DNA from: Ruminococcaceae bacterium UBA3903
GTDB taxonomy: Bacteria > Bacillota > Clostridia > Oscillospirales > Acutalibacteraceae
Direction: 5' to 3'
DNA length: 49,413 bases
NCBI GenBank assembly: GCA_002391625.1
Contig: DGFJ01000042.1
Span: 1 to 49,413, forward strand
Made by a program: the position numbers and the translations under genes. Shown here piece after piece: positions 27,387 through 37,020 of this stretch. How positions within the stretch are numbered: the stretch's first letter is position 1; each line of letters begins with the position of its first letter. The notes below the pieces were generated by a model. That model was given only the letters and a program-made list of their open reading frames with translations. It was not told where the DNA came from and did not search any database.

Positions 27387-27708
27387 AAATCAAGCTCCTT
27401 CTTATTCAATTAAATATATTACTCATTAGTAACAGTCTTTTATATTATCTCACAGAAATTGTAATTTTCAAGCCTTTTTACAGGAAATATGACTTTTTAT
27501 AACAAATTTATCGTTTTGTACAGTAAAACTAAATAAATATTCTTTTAAATTAGTTTGTTTTTATTTGAAAAAAATTACAAAAAAGGTGTAGATATTTTTC
27601 CTAGTATTTGATATAATAGGGCGTAGACTTAAAAAAGTCGTCAAACAAAATATGTTTTTGGCAGTTTTTTCTGCTATAAAACATTATATTATTAGGAGGT
27701 ATTTTCCA

Positions 27709-30354
27709 ATGAGCCACAAGTATGTTTATCTTTTCTCAGAGGGCAATGAAACCATGAGAGAGCTTCTTGGCGGTAAAGGTGCAAACCTTGCCCAAATGGT
27801 AAGCTTGGGTATGCCAGTTCCTCAGGGCTTTACAGTAACAACTGAAGCTTGCACACGTTACTATGAGGATGGCAAAATGATCGCTGCTGATATTGAAGCA
27901 GAAATCTATGAGAATCTTGCAAAGGTTGAAGAAATCAACGGCAAGAAATTTGGTGACACACAAAATCCACTATTAGTATCTGTACGTTCAGGCGCTAGAG
28001 CATCTATGCCTGGTATGATGGATACAATCTTAAACCTAGGTCTTAATGATGATGTTGCAGCGGGTATGATTGCTGGCAACCCAGACCCTAAGTTTGAGCG
28101 TTTTGTTTACGACTCTTATCGTCGTTTTATTCAGATGTTCTCTGACGTTGTTATGGAAATCTCAAAAAAGCGTTTTGAGGTTATCATTGACGAGGTTAAG
28201 GATGCAAAGGGTGTTAAGAACGATATTGAACTAGACACAGAGGATATGAAAGAGCTTGTTAAGCGTTTCAAAGCCTTCTACAAAGAAGAAAAAGGTGTTG
28301 ACTTCCCAACTGACCCTAAGGAGCAGATGATGGAATCAGTAAAAGCTGTTTTCCGTTCATGGGACAACCCTCGTGCAAACGTTTATCGTCAGATGAACGA
28401 TATTCCTTATTCATGGGGTACTGCTGTTAACGTTCAGCCAATGGTATTTGGTAACTTGAACGAGAATTCTGGTACAGGCGTTGCATTTACCCGTGACCCA
28501 GCTACAGGCGAAAACGGTCTGTTTGGTGAGTATCTAATTAACGCACAGGGTGAGGACGTTGTTGCTGGTGTTCGTACACCTAACCACATCTCACACCTAG
28601 AGCAGGATATGCCAGAGGTTTACAAGCAGTTTGTTGACATTTCAACAAGACTAGAAGAGCATTACAGAGATATGCAGGATATGGAGTTTACTATTGAAAA
28701 TGGTACACTGTATATGCTACAAACAAGAAACGGAAAAAGAACAGCAGCTGCTGCTCTAAAAATTGCTGTTGACCTAGTTAATGAAGGCAAAATCACAAAG
28801 GACGAGGCTGTTCTGCGTGTAGAGCCTAACCAGCTGGATGCACTTCTACACCCACAGTTTGACGCTAAAGCACTAAAGGCTGCTACTGTTATTGGTACAG
28901 GTCTAGCTGCTTCTCCAGGCGCTGCCTGTGGTAAGGTTGTATTTTCAGCAGAGGATGCTAAGGAATGGGCTGCAAAGGGCGAGAAGGTTGTTCTTGTTCG
29001 TTTGGAAACATCACCTGAGGATATTGAGGGTATGGTAGCTGCTGAAGGTATTCTAACTGTTCGTGGCGGTATGACATCTCACGCAGCTGTTGTTGCTCGT
29101 GGTATGGGTACTTGCTGTGTATCTGGTTGTGGCGATATTAAGATTAACGAGGATGCTAAAGAGTTTACTCTTGGCGGAAAAACTATTAAAGAGGGTGACT
29201 ATATCTCTCTAAATGGTTCAACAGGTAACATCTACGGCGAGGCTGTTGCTACAACAGACGCAGCTATCGTTGGTGATTTTGATACATTGATGGCTTGGGC
29301 TGATGCTGCTAGAACTCTAAAGGTTAGAACAAACGCTGATAACCCAAGAGATACAGAAACAGCTGTTAAGTTTGGTGCAGAGGGTATTGGTCTTTGCCGT
29401 ACAGAGCATATGTTCTTTGAGGGCGACAGAATCAAGGCTATCCGTGAGATGATCGTTTCTGACACTAAGGAAGAGCGTGAAATTGCATTAGCTAAAATTC
29501 TTCCATATCAGCAGGGTGACTTTGAGGCTATGTACAGAGTTCTTGAGGGTCGTCCAATGACAGTTCGTTTCTTAGATCCACCTCTACATGAGTTCGTTCC
29601 TACAAAGGAAGAGGACATCGTAGAGCTAGCTGGAGAAATGAAGATTTCTGTAGAAAAGCTAAAGGATATTATCTCTGGTCTACACGAGTTTAACCCAATG
29701 ATGGGTCATCGTGGATGCCGTTTGGCTGTAACATATCCTGAGATAGCTGAAATGCAGACAACAGCTGTTATTAAGGCTGCTATTGCTGTTAATAAAGAGC
29801 ATCCAGAGTACAACATTGTTCCAGAGATTATGATTCCATTAGTTGGCGAAGTTAAAGAGCTTAAGTTTGTAAAAGACTTTGTTGTTGCTACAGCAGACAA
29901 GCTAATTGCAGAGGCTGGAGTAGAGATGGAATATCACGTTGGAACAATGATTGAAATTCCTCGTGCTGCTTTAACAGCTGATGAGATTGCTAAGGAAGCG
30001 GAGTTCTTCAGCTTTGGCACCAATGACCTTACTCAGATGACATTTGGCTTTAGCCGTGATGACGCTGGTAAGTTCCTACAGAGCTACTACGAGAACAAGA
30101 TTTATGAGTCAGATCCATTTGCTAAGCTAGACCAAATTGGTGTTGGCAAGCTTGTTAAGATGGCAGCTGAAATGGGTCGTGCTACACGTCCTAACATTAA
30201 GCTTGGTATCTGTGGCGAGCATGGTGGTAACCCACCAACAATCGAATTCTGCCATAATGTTGGCTTGAACTATGTTTCTTGCTCACCTTTCCGTGTTCCA
30301 ATCGCTCGTTTAGCTGCTGCACAGGCTGCGCTAAAAGAGAAGATGGCAAAATAA
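27709..30354 (+). CDS. ppdK: Pyruvate phosphate dikinase
   Basis: An 881-residue enzyme that interconverts pyruvate, ATP and Pi with PEP, AMP and PPi; in anaerobes it often works in glycolysis with PPi. The ATP-grasp N-terminus includes LLGGKGANLAQM; the swivelling phosphohistidine is His458 in GGMTSHAAVVARGMGT; the PEP/pyruvate TIM barrel carries FGTNDLTQMTFG and Cys835 in GICGEHGGNP. ATG 27709 follows AGGAGG and is preferred over the upstream TTT-frame start at 27652. Codon use is enriched in preferred codons, suggesting high expression. A TATAAT lies at about 27611 with no good -35. Confidence 0.97.
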   Translation: MSHKYVYLFSEGNETMRELLGGKGANLAQMVSLGMPVPQGFTVTTEACTRYYEDGKMIAADIEAEIYENLAKVEEINGKKFGDTQNPLLVSVRSGARASMPGMMDTILNLGLNDDVAAGMIAGNPDPKFERFVYDSYRRFIQMFSDVVMEISKKRFEVIIDEVKDAKGVKNDIELDTEDMKELVKRFKAFYKEEKGVDFPTDPKEQMMESVKAVFRSWDNPRANVYRQMNDIPYSWGTAVNVQPMVFGNLNENSGTGVAFTRDPATGENGLFGEYLINAQGEDVVAGVRTPNHISHLEQDMPEVYKQFVDISTRLEEHYRDMQDMEFTIENGTLYMLQTRNGKRTAAAALKIAVDLVNEGKITKDEAVLRVEPNQLDALLHPQFDAKALKAATVIGTGLAASPGAACGKVVFSAEDAKEWAAKGEKVVLVRLETSPEDIEGMVAAEGILTVRGGMTSHAAVVARGMGTCCVSGCGDIKINEDAKEFTLGGKTIKEGDYISLNGSTGNIYGEAVATTDAAIVGDFDTLMAWADAARTLKVRTNADNPRDTETAVKFGAEGIGLCRTEHMFFEGDRIKAIREMIVSDTKEEREIALAKILPYQQGDFEAMYRVLEGRPMTVRFLDPPLHEFVPTKEEDIVELAGEMKISVEKLKDIISGLHEFNPMMGHRGCRLAVTYPEIAEMQTTAVIKAAIAVNKEHPEYNIVPEIMIPLVGEVKELKFVKDFVVATADKLIAEAGVEMEYHVGTMIEIPRAALTADEIAKEAEFFSFGTNDLTQMTFGFSRDDAGKFLQSYYENKIYESDPFAKLDQIGVGKLVKMAAEMGRATRPNIKLGICGEHGGNPPTIEFCHNVGLNYVSCSPFRVPIARLAAAQAALKEKMAK

Positions 30355-30411
30355 TTTCTGAATTGTTAATGTGCCTTGTAGCACAAACAATCAGTTGATT
30401 TTGACAATATT

Positions 30412-30447
30412 AAGTCCACTGTCGTTTTGCGATGGTGGACTTTTTTT
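30412..30447 (+). terminator. Terminator of ppdK
   Basis: AAGTCCAC (30412-30419) pairs with GTGGACTT (30435-30442) and is followed by a run of seven T residues to 30447. Confidence 0.88.
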
Positions 30448-30737
30448 GCAAATCTTTATAAAGCACTGTGATTTTTTATCCAATATCATAAATTTGGGTA
30501 GCCTGCCGTTCCATATAATCAAAGCAAGAACAGAGGTGCTGTTTATGAAGAGAAATACAAGGCATCACGCATATTGGGATAGTCTTAAGCCAATGGGGAT
30601 GCTGATATTATTAATTGTGCAGGGGATGCATCAAAATTTACTATATTGTGGAAGGCTTTATTATTCTGACCCTTGCAGATGTTGGTGCATTACCTTTGTA
30701 AGAGAAATTTTTGATATCTATTGCAGGGTAAATAAAA

Positions 30738-30770
30738 AGGTAGCTTATCCCCAAAGGATAGGCTACCGCA
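30738..30770 (-). terminator. Probable terminator of the PadR/HAAS operon
   Basis: GGTAGCTTATCC and GGATAGGCTACC form a stem over roughly 30740-30767; on the minus strand TTTTTATTTA follows. It is about 85 bases past the stop at 30850. The 495-base gap 30355-30849 holds this, the ppdK terminator and one repeat copy; the plus-strand ORF across it is judged spurious. Confidence 0.7.
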
Positions 30771-30811
30771 TATATAGTAGACAATTTAAATTTTCTTTTG
30801 TGTGGCATTTC

Positions 30812-30835
30812 ACAGCATAAAGCAAAGGTGTCGCT
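30812..30835. repeat. 24-bp direct repeat, copy 1
   Basis: ACAGCATAAAGCAAAGGTGT followed by CGCT; a second copy with one mismatch is at 32348-32371. The pair brackets the padR/HAAS genes. Confidence 0.8.
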
Positions 30836-30849
30836 TATTAGCTTTATCA

Positions 30850-31818
30850 TTATTTTGATTTAACAATACAATTAATTGTATCTAATACCAATGCAAACAG
30901 AATGACACCTAAGAAGAAATACTGAAAGTTAGCAAAGATATTTGAAATAAAATTCCCCTCTTTAGCAAACAGTGCAGAAACGCTTAATATAAATTCTTGA
31001 TTCATAATTTTATCATTAGACATCCACCAAAAAGCTGAAATGGCTGAAAAGATATTCGTTATTATGGTTGCAATCATAACCCTTTTATTGTAACGACCTT
31101 CAAGCAGTTTTATAATTTCTCTAATGACTCCCATTGCTGTAAATAACAAAATTATATACCATGTCCCTTTAATGACATCAACATTAAATATAGGGATAAT
31201 TCTTGTTGGAGAGTCTACTATTGCACCAAAAATCTGTGGAGCTGTTATAAATATAACAAAAAATAATATCAATATAGCAATCTCAAAAATTGATTCTTTT
31301 TTAGATAAAACTTGTTTTTTATTTGGTACAGCAGGCAAGTTGTTTAGATCAAATTCATTGCCTATATTAATACCCTTATGGTAAAAAACAGCGAATATTA
31401 ATGTTACAAACGCAAACGCTGAAATAAGACCGAACCATAGCATTGAAAACCAACTTAGGACATTTTCATACCATATTGCGTTAGGCGTTGTAATTTGAAT
31501 GATTAGAGCAGAAAGAGTCATTCCAAAAGCAACGCATACTAAAACTATTTTTAATACTAACTTGTAGGTAGAATAATAAGGCGAACCAATTAAGCATTTT
31601 TTGCCGTCAACATCATATTTTTCGTATAGCTCATTAGGTGAACCAATCTCATTTAAAACTATGCAAATATCTTTTTCAGTAGGAACAACTTCACCACAGC
31701 GTTCAGTAAGCATATCTTCAATTAAGCCACTTAACTCACTTGCTACATCGTCCTTCATGTTGTTTGGAAGTCTTTTTGTAACTGCATATATATATCGGTT
31801 TACTAAATCGTTTTTCAT
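30850..31818 (-). CDS. HAAS-domain (DUF1700-like) membrane protein
   Basis: The 322-residue protein begins with a HAAS-type signalling domain (residues 1-70: helical, VNRYIYAVTKRLPNNMKDDV, ending LNEIGSPNELYEKY), then has about six membrane helices. HAAS proteins are typically paired with a PadR-family regulator and are thought to relay membrane or envelope signals, in some cases by interacting with that regulator. Its start is 3 bases from the PadR stop. Function and ligand are unknown. Confidence 0.75.
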   Translation of the reverse strand: MKNDLVNRYIYAVTKRLPNNMKDDVASELSGLIEDMLTERCGEVVPTEKDICIVLNEIGSPNELYEKYDVDGKKCLIGSPYYSTYKLVLKIVLVCVAFGMTLSALIIQITTPNAIWYENVLSWFSMLWFGLISAFAFVTLIFAVFYHKGINIGNEFDLNNLPAVPNKKQVLSKKESIFEIAILILFFVIFITAPQIFGAIVDSPTRIIPIFNVDVIKGTWYIILLFTAMGVIREIIKLLEGRYNKRVMIATIITNIFSAISAFWWMSNDKIMNQEFILSVSALFAKEGNFISNIFANFQYFFLGVILFALVLDTINCIVKSK

Positions 31819-31820
31819 AA

Positions 31821-32153
31821 TTAATCCTCCAATAAAATATCAAGATTTTTTGAAAACTCTTTCCAATATTTTGTTATTTTTTCAAGCACAATAGCACCAT
31901 CTTGTGTTATTTGATAATATTTCCTAGGTTTTGCTTCCCCTGTATCCCATTCACTTTTTAGTAATCCTTGTGATTCTAATCTTCTCATTAAAGGATAAAT
32001 TGTGTTAGCTTCGATTGATATATTACAATTTTGAAGTGCTTTCACAAGGCTGTATCCATACATTTGCTTTTTTAATTGGCTCAATACTAATATTATAAGA
32101 GTTCCTCTTCGCAACTCTAAAATCAAGCCTGAAACGACTTCATCATAATTCAT
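31821..32153 (-). CDS. PadR family transcription regulator
   Basis: A 110-residue PadR protein: winged-helix with LRRGTLIILVLSQLKKQMYG, then YSLVKAL, EANTIYPLMRRLESQGLL as recognition helix region, and a wing KPRKYYQITQDG, plus a helical dimerisation C-terminus. These proteins repress their own operon and respond to stress or drugs. RBS AAGGAG/GGAAG lies before ATG 32153. It is translationally linked to the HAAS gene and has a strong promoter overlapped by a dyad (32184-32232). Confidence 0.9.
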   Translation of the reverse strand: MNYDEVVSGLILELRRGTLIILVLSQLKKQMYGYSLVKALQNCNISIEANTIYPLMRRLESQGLLKSEWDTGEAKPRKYYQITQDGAIVLEKITKYWKEFSKNLDILLED

Positions 32154-32183
32154 TTCGATTCTTCCTTCTCCTTATAATTCATC

Positions 32184-32232
32184 ACACTATACTGTGTATA
32201 TATATAATAGTGTATGACACACAGCATGTCAA
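32184..32232 (-). promoter_or_regulatory. padR promoter with overlapping dyad operator
   Basis: On the minus strand TTGACA (32227-32232) and TATTAT are separated by 17 bases. The inverted repeat ACACTAT (32184-32190) / ATAGTGT (32207-32213) covers the -10 and start region, as expected for PadR autorepression. Confidence 0.75.
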
Positions 32233-32282
32233 TAGAAAAAATGAAGTTATTCTCATAACTTCAACAAATATGTAGTTCCCAA

Positions 32283-32350
32283 TTATACGCTGAAATGAAT
32301 GTGACAGGATAACGGAAATAATATTTATGCCAGCTTGCTGGCTTTTTACA
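32283..32350. repeat. 68-bp direct repeat, copy 1
   Basis: Starts TTATACGCTGAAATGAATGT and ends GGCTTTTTACA; 66 of 68 bases match the copy at 33054-33121. It contains a GCCAGC-TT-GCTGGC hairpin followed by TTTTT, so it may also work as a plus-strand terminator. Confidence 0.92.
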
Positions 32351-32371
32351 GCATAAAGCAAAGGTGTTGCT
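32348..32371. repeat. 24-bp direct repeat, copy 2
   Basis: Same 24 bases as 30812-30835 apart from one position. It abuts the 68-bp repeat copy 1. Confidence 0.8.
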
Positions 32372-32408
32372 GATTTTGTTTATACTATTTCCAAAGACGG
32401 TGTTGGAG

Positions 32409-32990
32409 TTAGCAAATATAATTTCTATTTTTATGCATATGTTTGTTGGCTTTTAAAAGTCCAAAAGCAAGCAAACACATAAACATATATATTATAATTC
32501 CTATAATTGCGGAATAGACCAATGAGATTTGCTCTGGAGTCACAAAGCCATATACGAATGCTCCTGTAAAATTACATTGTATGTAGTCGAATAATAGATA
32601 TAAAATTATCAATATTGGTGCTATTAAAATATGTTTTATTTTCTTATTTGTATCGTTACAGAAAAACAAATAACAGGCTACAAATAAAATTGGATTTATA
32701 ACATGCAGAAAGAAAAATGCACCGCTAAAATTAAATTTGTAAAATCCTGACAAACTTCCGATGCACACGAAAAAAACTACAAGTATACATAGGCATATAT
32801 TTAAGTACAAGTTTGTAGGTAAGCTTTTTTTACTTATATTCAATATTCCGTCAATAAGCAAAAGTATTCCTCCCAGCATATTTGATATACAAGTAAGTTC
32901 AATCAAATATTGCGGTTCAGGGATATACCCAACCAGCACTGTCACGATCATAACAAGTCCTGCAAAAATCTTAAAAATACTTTTAAGCAT
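32409..32990 (-). CDS. Six-helix membrane protein, Pr6Pr-like
   Basis: A 193-residue, mostly hydrophobic protein with about six membrane segments. ISNMLGGILLLIDGI, LHVINPILFVACYLFF and the GAFVYGFV turn resemble the Pr6Pr/FAR-17a type of small membrane proteins; the match is by pattern only. ATG 32990 is chosen since AGAGAGGGA precedes it, rather than the upstream frame start at 33020. It is bracketed by the two 68-bp repeats. Confidence 0.55.
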   Translation of the reverse strand: MLKSIFKIFAGLVMIVTVLVGYIPEPQYLIELTCISNMLGGILLLIDGILNISKKSLPTNLYLNICLCILVVFFVCIGSLSGFYKFNFSGAFFFLHVINPILFVACYLFFCNDTNKKIKHILIAPILIILYLLFDYIQCNFTGAFVYGFVTPEQISLVYSAIIGIIIYMFMCLLAFGLLKANKHMHKNRNYIC

Positions 32991-33053
32991 TATAATTCCC
33001 TCTCTTGTCTTATTCGCCAAATTCAGATTAAGCTAATATAAATGAGCTTTGCG

Positions 33054-33121
33054 TTATACGCTGAAACGAATGTGACAGGATAACGGAAATAATATTTATG
33101 CCAGCTTGCTGACTTTTTACA
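33054..33121. repeat. 68-bp direct repeat, copy 2
   Basis: Differs from copy 1 at two positions, one of which (GCTGACT for GCTGGCT) weakens the internal hairpin. Beyond it, 33122-33590 contains no gene I can support, only a short 35-codon ATG frame at about 33346 without a ribosome site. Confidence 0.92.
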
Positions 33122-33595
33122 TAGCACCTTGGCTTTGTGAATAGTTAGATTTGTCAATTAGCTCTTTTACATATTTTATCATATTTATTTCATACCTTCA
33201 ACCTATAAGGTGTGAACACGGAAATGGTTTGAAAAAATGCTGAAAACAAATTACTTGTCGAAAGGGGGCTGTAGGCAGGTGAGAAAACTAAGTCGTAGAA
33301 AATCTTGAAAATGTCATAAACACCTGTAACGATAAGCTGACGTAAATATGGTGGCTTATTACCCAACCCACACAGAATTTAAGGGTGTCACTATGTGGGA
33401 TGATTATTCTATTGTTATATCAAAGGTAAGTATTTATAAAAAATCATTGTAAATCCTAAAAAAATGGCAGCAGCTATTGTGAAAAAAATATAAAATATTT
33501 TGTTAAGAAAAATGCACATATCACTTTTTGCATAAATCTAATATAAAACAATTACAATATTTTGAGCAATTAAAGCATTAAATTGCCCTAAGTTA

Positions 33596-33624
33596 TTGAC
33601 ATTTTAGCTAAATTAAAGGATAAT
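33596..33624 (+). promoter_or_regulatory. Promoter for the aconitase-isocitrate dehydrogenase genes
   Basis: TTGACA (33596-33601), a 17-base spacer, and GATAAT (33619-33624) lie about 90 bases before the aconitase start. Confidence 0.7.
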
Positions 33625-33716
33625 AGTAGAACAATATGTTAAAGTATTAACATAAGCATATCTGGATATTTTATTATATTCTGTTATATTAATTTACAAG
33701 AAGGAGGATGATTATC

Positions 33717-35645
33717 ATGGGTTATACGATTGCACAAAAGATAATCAAAAATCATCTATTAAGTGGTGAAATGACTGTAGGCAGTGACATAGGTCTGCGT
33801 ATTGACCAAACCTTAACGCAGGACGCCACAGGTACAATGGCTTATTTGGAATTTGAGGCTATGGGTGTACCACGAGTAAAAACGGAAAAAAGCGTAGCAT
33901 ATATTGACCATAATACTTTGCAAACAGGCTTTGAAAATGCGGATGACCATCGTTTTATACAAACTGTTGCTAAAAAGCACGGTATATTTTTCTCACGTCC
34001 TGGTAATGGCATTTGTCATCAGGTACAGCTGGAGCGTTTTGGCATACCAGGCAAAACATTAATTGGTTCTGACAGCCACACACCCACAGGTGGCGGTATT
34101 GGTATGTTGGCTATGGGTGCAGGCGGTTTGGATGTAGCTGTTGCTATGGGCGGTGGTGCTTACTACATAACAATGCCCAAAATGGTTAGGGTTAATTTGA
34201 CTGGCAAGCTACAGCCCTGGGTTTCCGCTAAGGATGTAATTTTAGAGGTTCTTAAAATTATGTCTGTTAAGGGTGGCGTAGGCAAAATTGTTGAATACGG
34301 TGGCGAGGGTGTAAAAACTCTAACAGTGCCAGAACGTGCAACAATTACAAATATGGGCGCAGAGCTTGGTGCTACTACATCTATCTTCCCATCTGATGAT
34401 GTTACAAAGGCATTTTTAAAGGCACAGGGCAGAGAAGCTGACTGGGTAGAGCTTTCCTCTGATGCTGATGCTAACTATGATGAAATTATTAATATTGACC
34501 TGTCAGCCTTGATTCCTATGGCTGCTTGTCCTCATAGCCCAGATAATGTTAAGTCTATTGAGGAAATTGGTCGTAAAAAAATTGATCAGGTTTGTATTGG
34601 TTCATGTACAAACTCATCTTACTTAGATCTAATGAGAGTAGCCGCTATTTTAAAGGGAAAAACAGTATGCCCAAGCGTTAGCCTGTCTATTGCACCAGGA
34701 TCTAAGCAGGTGTACAATATGCTTGCACTTAACGGTGCGTTAGGTGATTTGATTGCTGCTGGTGCCAGAATACTAGAGTGTGCCTGCGGCCCTTGCATTG
34801 GTATGGGACAGTCACCAAATTCAGCGGGTATTTCTTTAAGAACCTTTAACAGAAACTTTGAAGGTCGTTCTGGTACAGCTGATGGTCAAATTTATTTGGT
34901 TAGCCCAGAAACTGCAGCAGCCTCTGCTTTGGCAGGTGTATTCTGTGACCCTAGAACCTTAGGTGAAGAATGTGTTATTCCAATGCCGGAAACCTTCCTA
35001 ATTAATGATAATATGGTTGTGCCTCCAATAGAAGCTGACAAAATGGACACAGTTGAGGTTCTAAGAGGACCAAATATCAAGCCATTCCCTGCTACTGCTC
35101 CTTTGAATGACACAATTAATGCAAAATGTTCTTTAAAGGTTGGTGACAACATTACAACTGACCATATTATGCCAGCAGGTGCAAAGATACTGCCACTTCG
35201 TTCAAATATTCCGGCTATTTCTGAATATTGCTTTACAGTATGTGACAAGCAGTTCCCTGCACGTGCTAAGGAAATGAAAGAAAGCGTTATTGTAGGTGGT
35301 GTAAACTACGGTCAAGGCTCTTCCCGTGAGCATGCAGCTTTAGCACCGCTATACTTAGGCGTAAAGGCTGTTGTGGTAAAAAGCTTTGCTCGTATCCACC
35401 GTTCTAATTTAATTAATGCTGGTATTTTGCCTTTAACCTTTGCAGATGAAGCTGATTATGATGCTATTGATTTGTGTGATGAATTAACACTGCCAGACGT
35501 TAAAATGTGCGTTGAAAACGGCACTGATATTGTTATAGAAAACAAAACAAAGGGTACAAGCATTGTAACTAAATGTGACCTAACGGACAGAACAAAGGCT
35601 ATTATCTTAGCTGGCGGATTGCTGAACTATACTAAAGAAAATTCT
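33717..35645 (+). CDS. Aconitate hydratase
   Basis: A roughly 640-residue iron-sulfur hydratase converting citrate to isocitrate. The 4Fe-4S ligands are in CIGSCTNSSY and CACGPCIGMG; substrate-binding segments include DSHTPTGGGIGML and YGQGSSREHAAL, the swivel-domain signature. It is the compact aconitase type found in anaerobes, not the 900-residue AcnA. ATG 33717 lies nine bases after GGAGG; the ATG at 33708 directly abuts it. Isocitrate dehydrogenase follows within 51 bases, so the two form an operon towards 2-oxoglutarate; citrate synthase is outside. Its stop ends at 35648. Confidence 0.93.
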
Positions 35646-35696
35646 TAATTGTGAGTTAATAGGATAGGAAATATAATTTTAAGGGAGTTGTTTCCA

Positions 35697-36908
35697 TTGG
35701 CAAAGATTACTATGAAAACACCATTGGTTGAAATGGACGGCGACGAAATGACCAGAATCATCTGGAAGATGATAAAGGACATTTTGTTAACACCATATAT
35801 TGACCTAAACGTAGACTATTATGACCTAGGCTTGAAGCATAGAAACGAAACTAACGATCAGGTTACTTTTGACAGTGCTGAGGCTACAAAAAAATATGGT
35901 GTAGCCGTAAAATGCGCTACAATTACACCAAACGCAGAGCGTATGACCGAATATGACTTAAAAGAAATGTGGAGGTCACCTAACGGTACTATTCGTGCTA
36001 TTTTAGATGGTACTGTATTTAGAACCCCCATTTTGGTTAATGGTATAACACCTTTTATTCCTAGCTGGAAAAAGCCTATTTGCATTGCTCGTCATGCCTA
36101 TGGTGATGTTTACAAAAACTCTGAGATGCAGGTAAAGGGCGGTTCAAAAGCGGAGCTGTGTGTAACTAACCCAGACGGCAAAGAGGAAAGAAAGCTTATC
36201 CACGATTTCAAGGGTGACGGTGTTATTCAAGGTATGCATAACCTAGATAACAGCATTGAAAGCTTTGCTCGTTCTTGTCTAAACTATGCTTTAGATGTAA
36301 AGCAGGATGTATGGTTTGCGTCTAAGGATACAATTAGTAAAATATATGACCACCGCTTTAAAGATATCTTTAATGAAATTTTTGAAGCAGAATACAAGGA
36401 AAAATTTGCTGAGGCTGGTATAGAGTATTTCTATACATTGATTGATGATGCGGTAGCCAGAGTTATCCGCAGCGAGGGCGGATATATTTGGGCTTGTAAA
36501 AACTATGACGGTGACGTTATGTCAGACATGATTGCTACTGCCTTTGGCAGCTTGGCTATGATGACATCTGTACTGGTATCACCTACTGGTGTGTACGAGT
36601 ATGAGGCTGCCCACGGCACAGTACAAAGACATTATTACAAGCATCTAAAGGGAGAAAAAACATCTACAAACAGTGTAGCAACATTGTTTGCTTGGACTGG
36701 CGCTTTAAGAAAAAGAGGAGAGCTGGACAACACTCCTGACCTATGCGATTTTGCAGATAAGCTGGAAAGAGCAACTATACAAACTATTGAGGATGGTGTT
36801 ATGACGGGTGATCTTGAGCTGTTGTCAACATTGCCAAACAAACAAAAGGTAGATACAGAAACCTTCTTAGTAGAGATTAATAAACGTTTGCAAAAATTAA
36901 TGGCATAA
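35697..36908 (+). CDS. icd: NADP-type isocitrate dehydrogenase
   Basis: A 403-residue enzyme of the homodimeric (eukaryote-like, type II) NADP family. Signatures: TPLVEMDGDEMTRIIW, SPNGTIRAILDGTVFR (substrate loop), RHAYGDVY, the metal-binding DDAVARVIRSEGGYIWACKN with DGDVMSDMIA, and EYEAAHGTVQRHY. It makes 2-oxoglutarate and NADPH, probably for glutamate. TTG 35697 is chosen because GGGAG sits nine bases before it. It is downstream of aconitase and ends at a terminator. Confidence 0.95.
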   Translation: MAKITMKTPLVEMDGDEMTRIIWKMIKDILLTPYIDLNVDYYDLGLKHRNETNDQVTFDSAEATKKYGVAVKCATITPNAERMTEYDLKEMWRSPNGTIRAILDGTVFRTPILVNGITPFIPSWKKPICIARHAYGDVYKNSEMQVKGGSKAELCVTNPDGKEERKLIHDFKGDGVIQGMHNLDNSIESFARSCLNYALDVKQDVWFASKDTISKIYDHRFKDIFNEIFEAEYKEKFAEAGIEYFYTLIDDAVARVIRSEGGYIWACKNYDGDVMSDMIATAFGSLAMMTSVLVSPTGVYEYEAAHGTVQRHYYKHLKGEKTSTNSVATLFAWTGALRKRGELDNTPDLCDFADKLERATIQTIEDGVMTGDLELLSTLPNKQKVDTETFLVEINKRLQKLMA

Positions 36909-36952
36909 GCTATAATATACATTAATGCTTTGCAGCGGCAGCGTAACAAAAT

Positions 36953-36988
36953 GGACAGTGGCATATTTCACATTGCCCTGTCCTTTTT
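36953..36988 (+). terminator. Terminator between icd and rex
   Basis: GGACAGTGGCA and TGCCCTGTCC (36953-36983, one bulge) precede TTTTT at 36984-36988. It leaves 32 bases before rex, so rex would depend on read-through or a promoter I cannot see. Confidence 0.78.
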
Positions 36989-37020
36989 GAAGTTTATACA
37001 TATGGGTATGGTGATGTAAA

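Noticed and set aside
30371..30820. 149-codon plus-strand ORF after ppdK
   Set aside because: It starts inside the ppdK terminator region, crosses another terminator-like hairpin, has unusual residue composition and no family pattern. A start at 30545 is possible but weak.
33346..33450. 35-codon ATG frame upstream of aconitase
   Set aside because: No ribosome site and no recognised similarity; flanked by stop-rich sequence.
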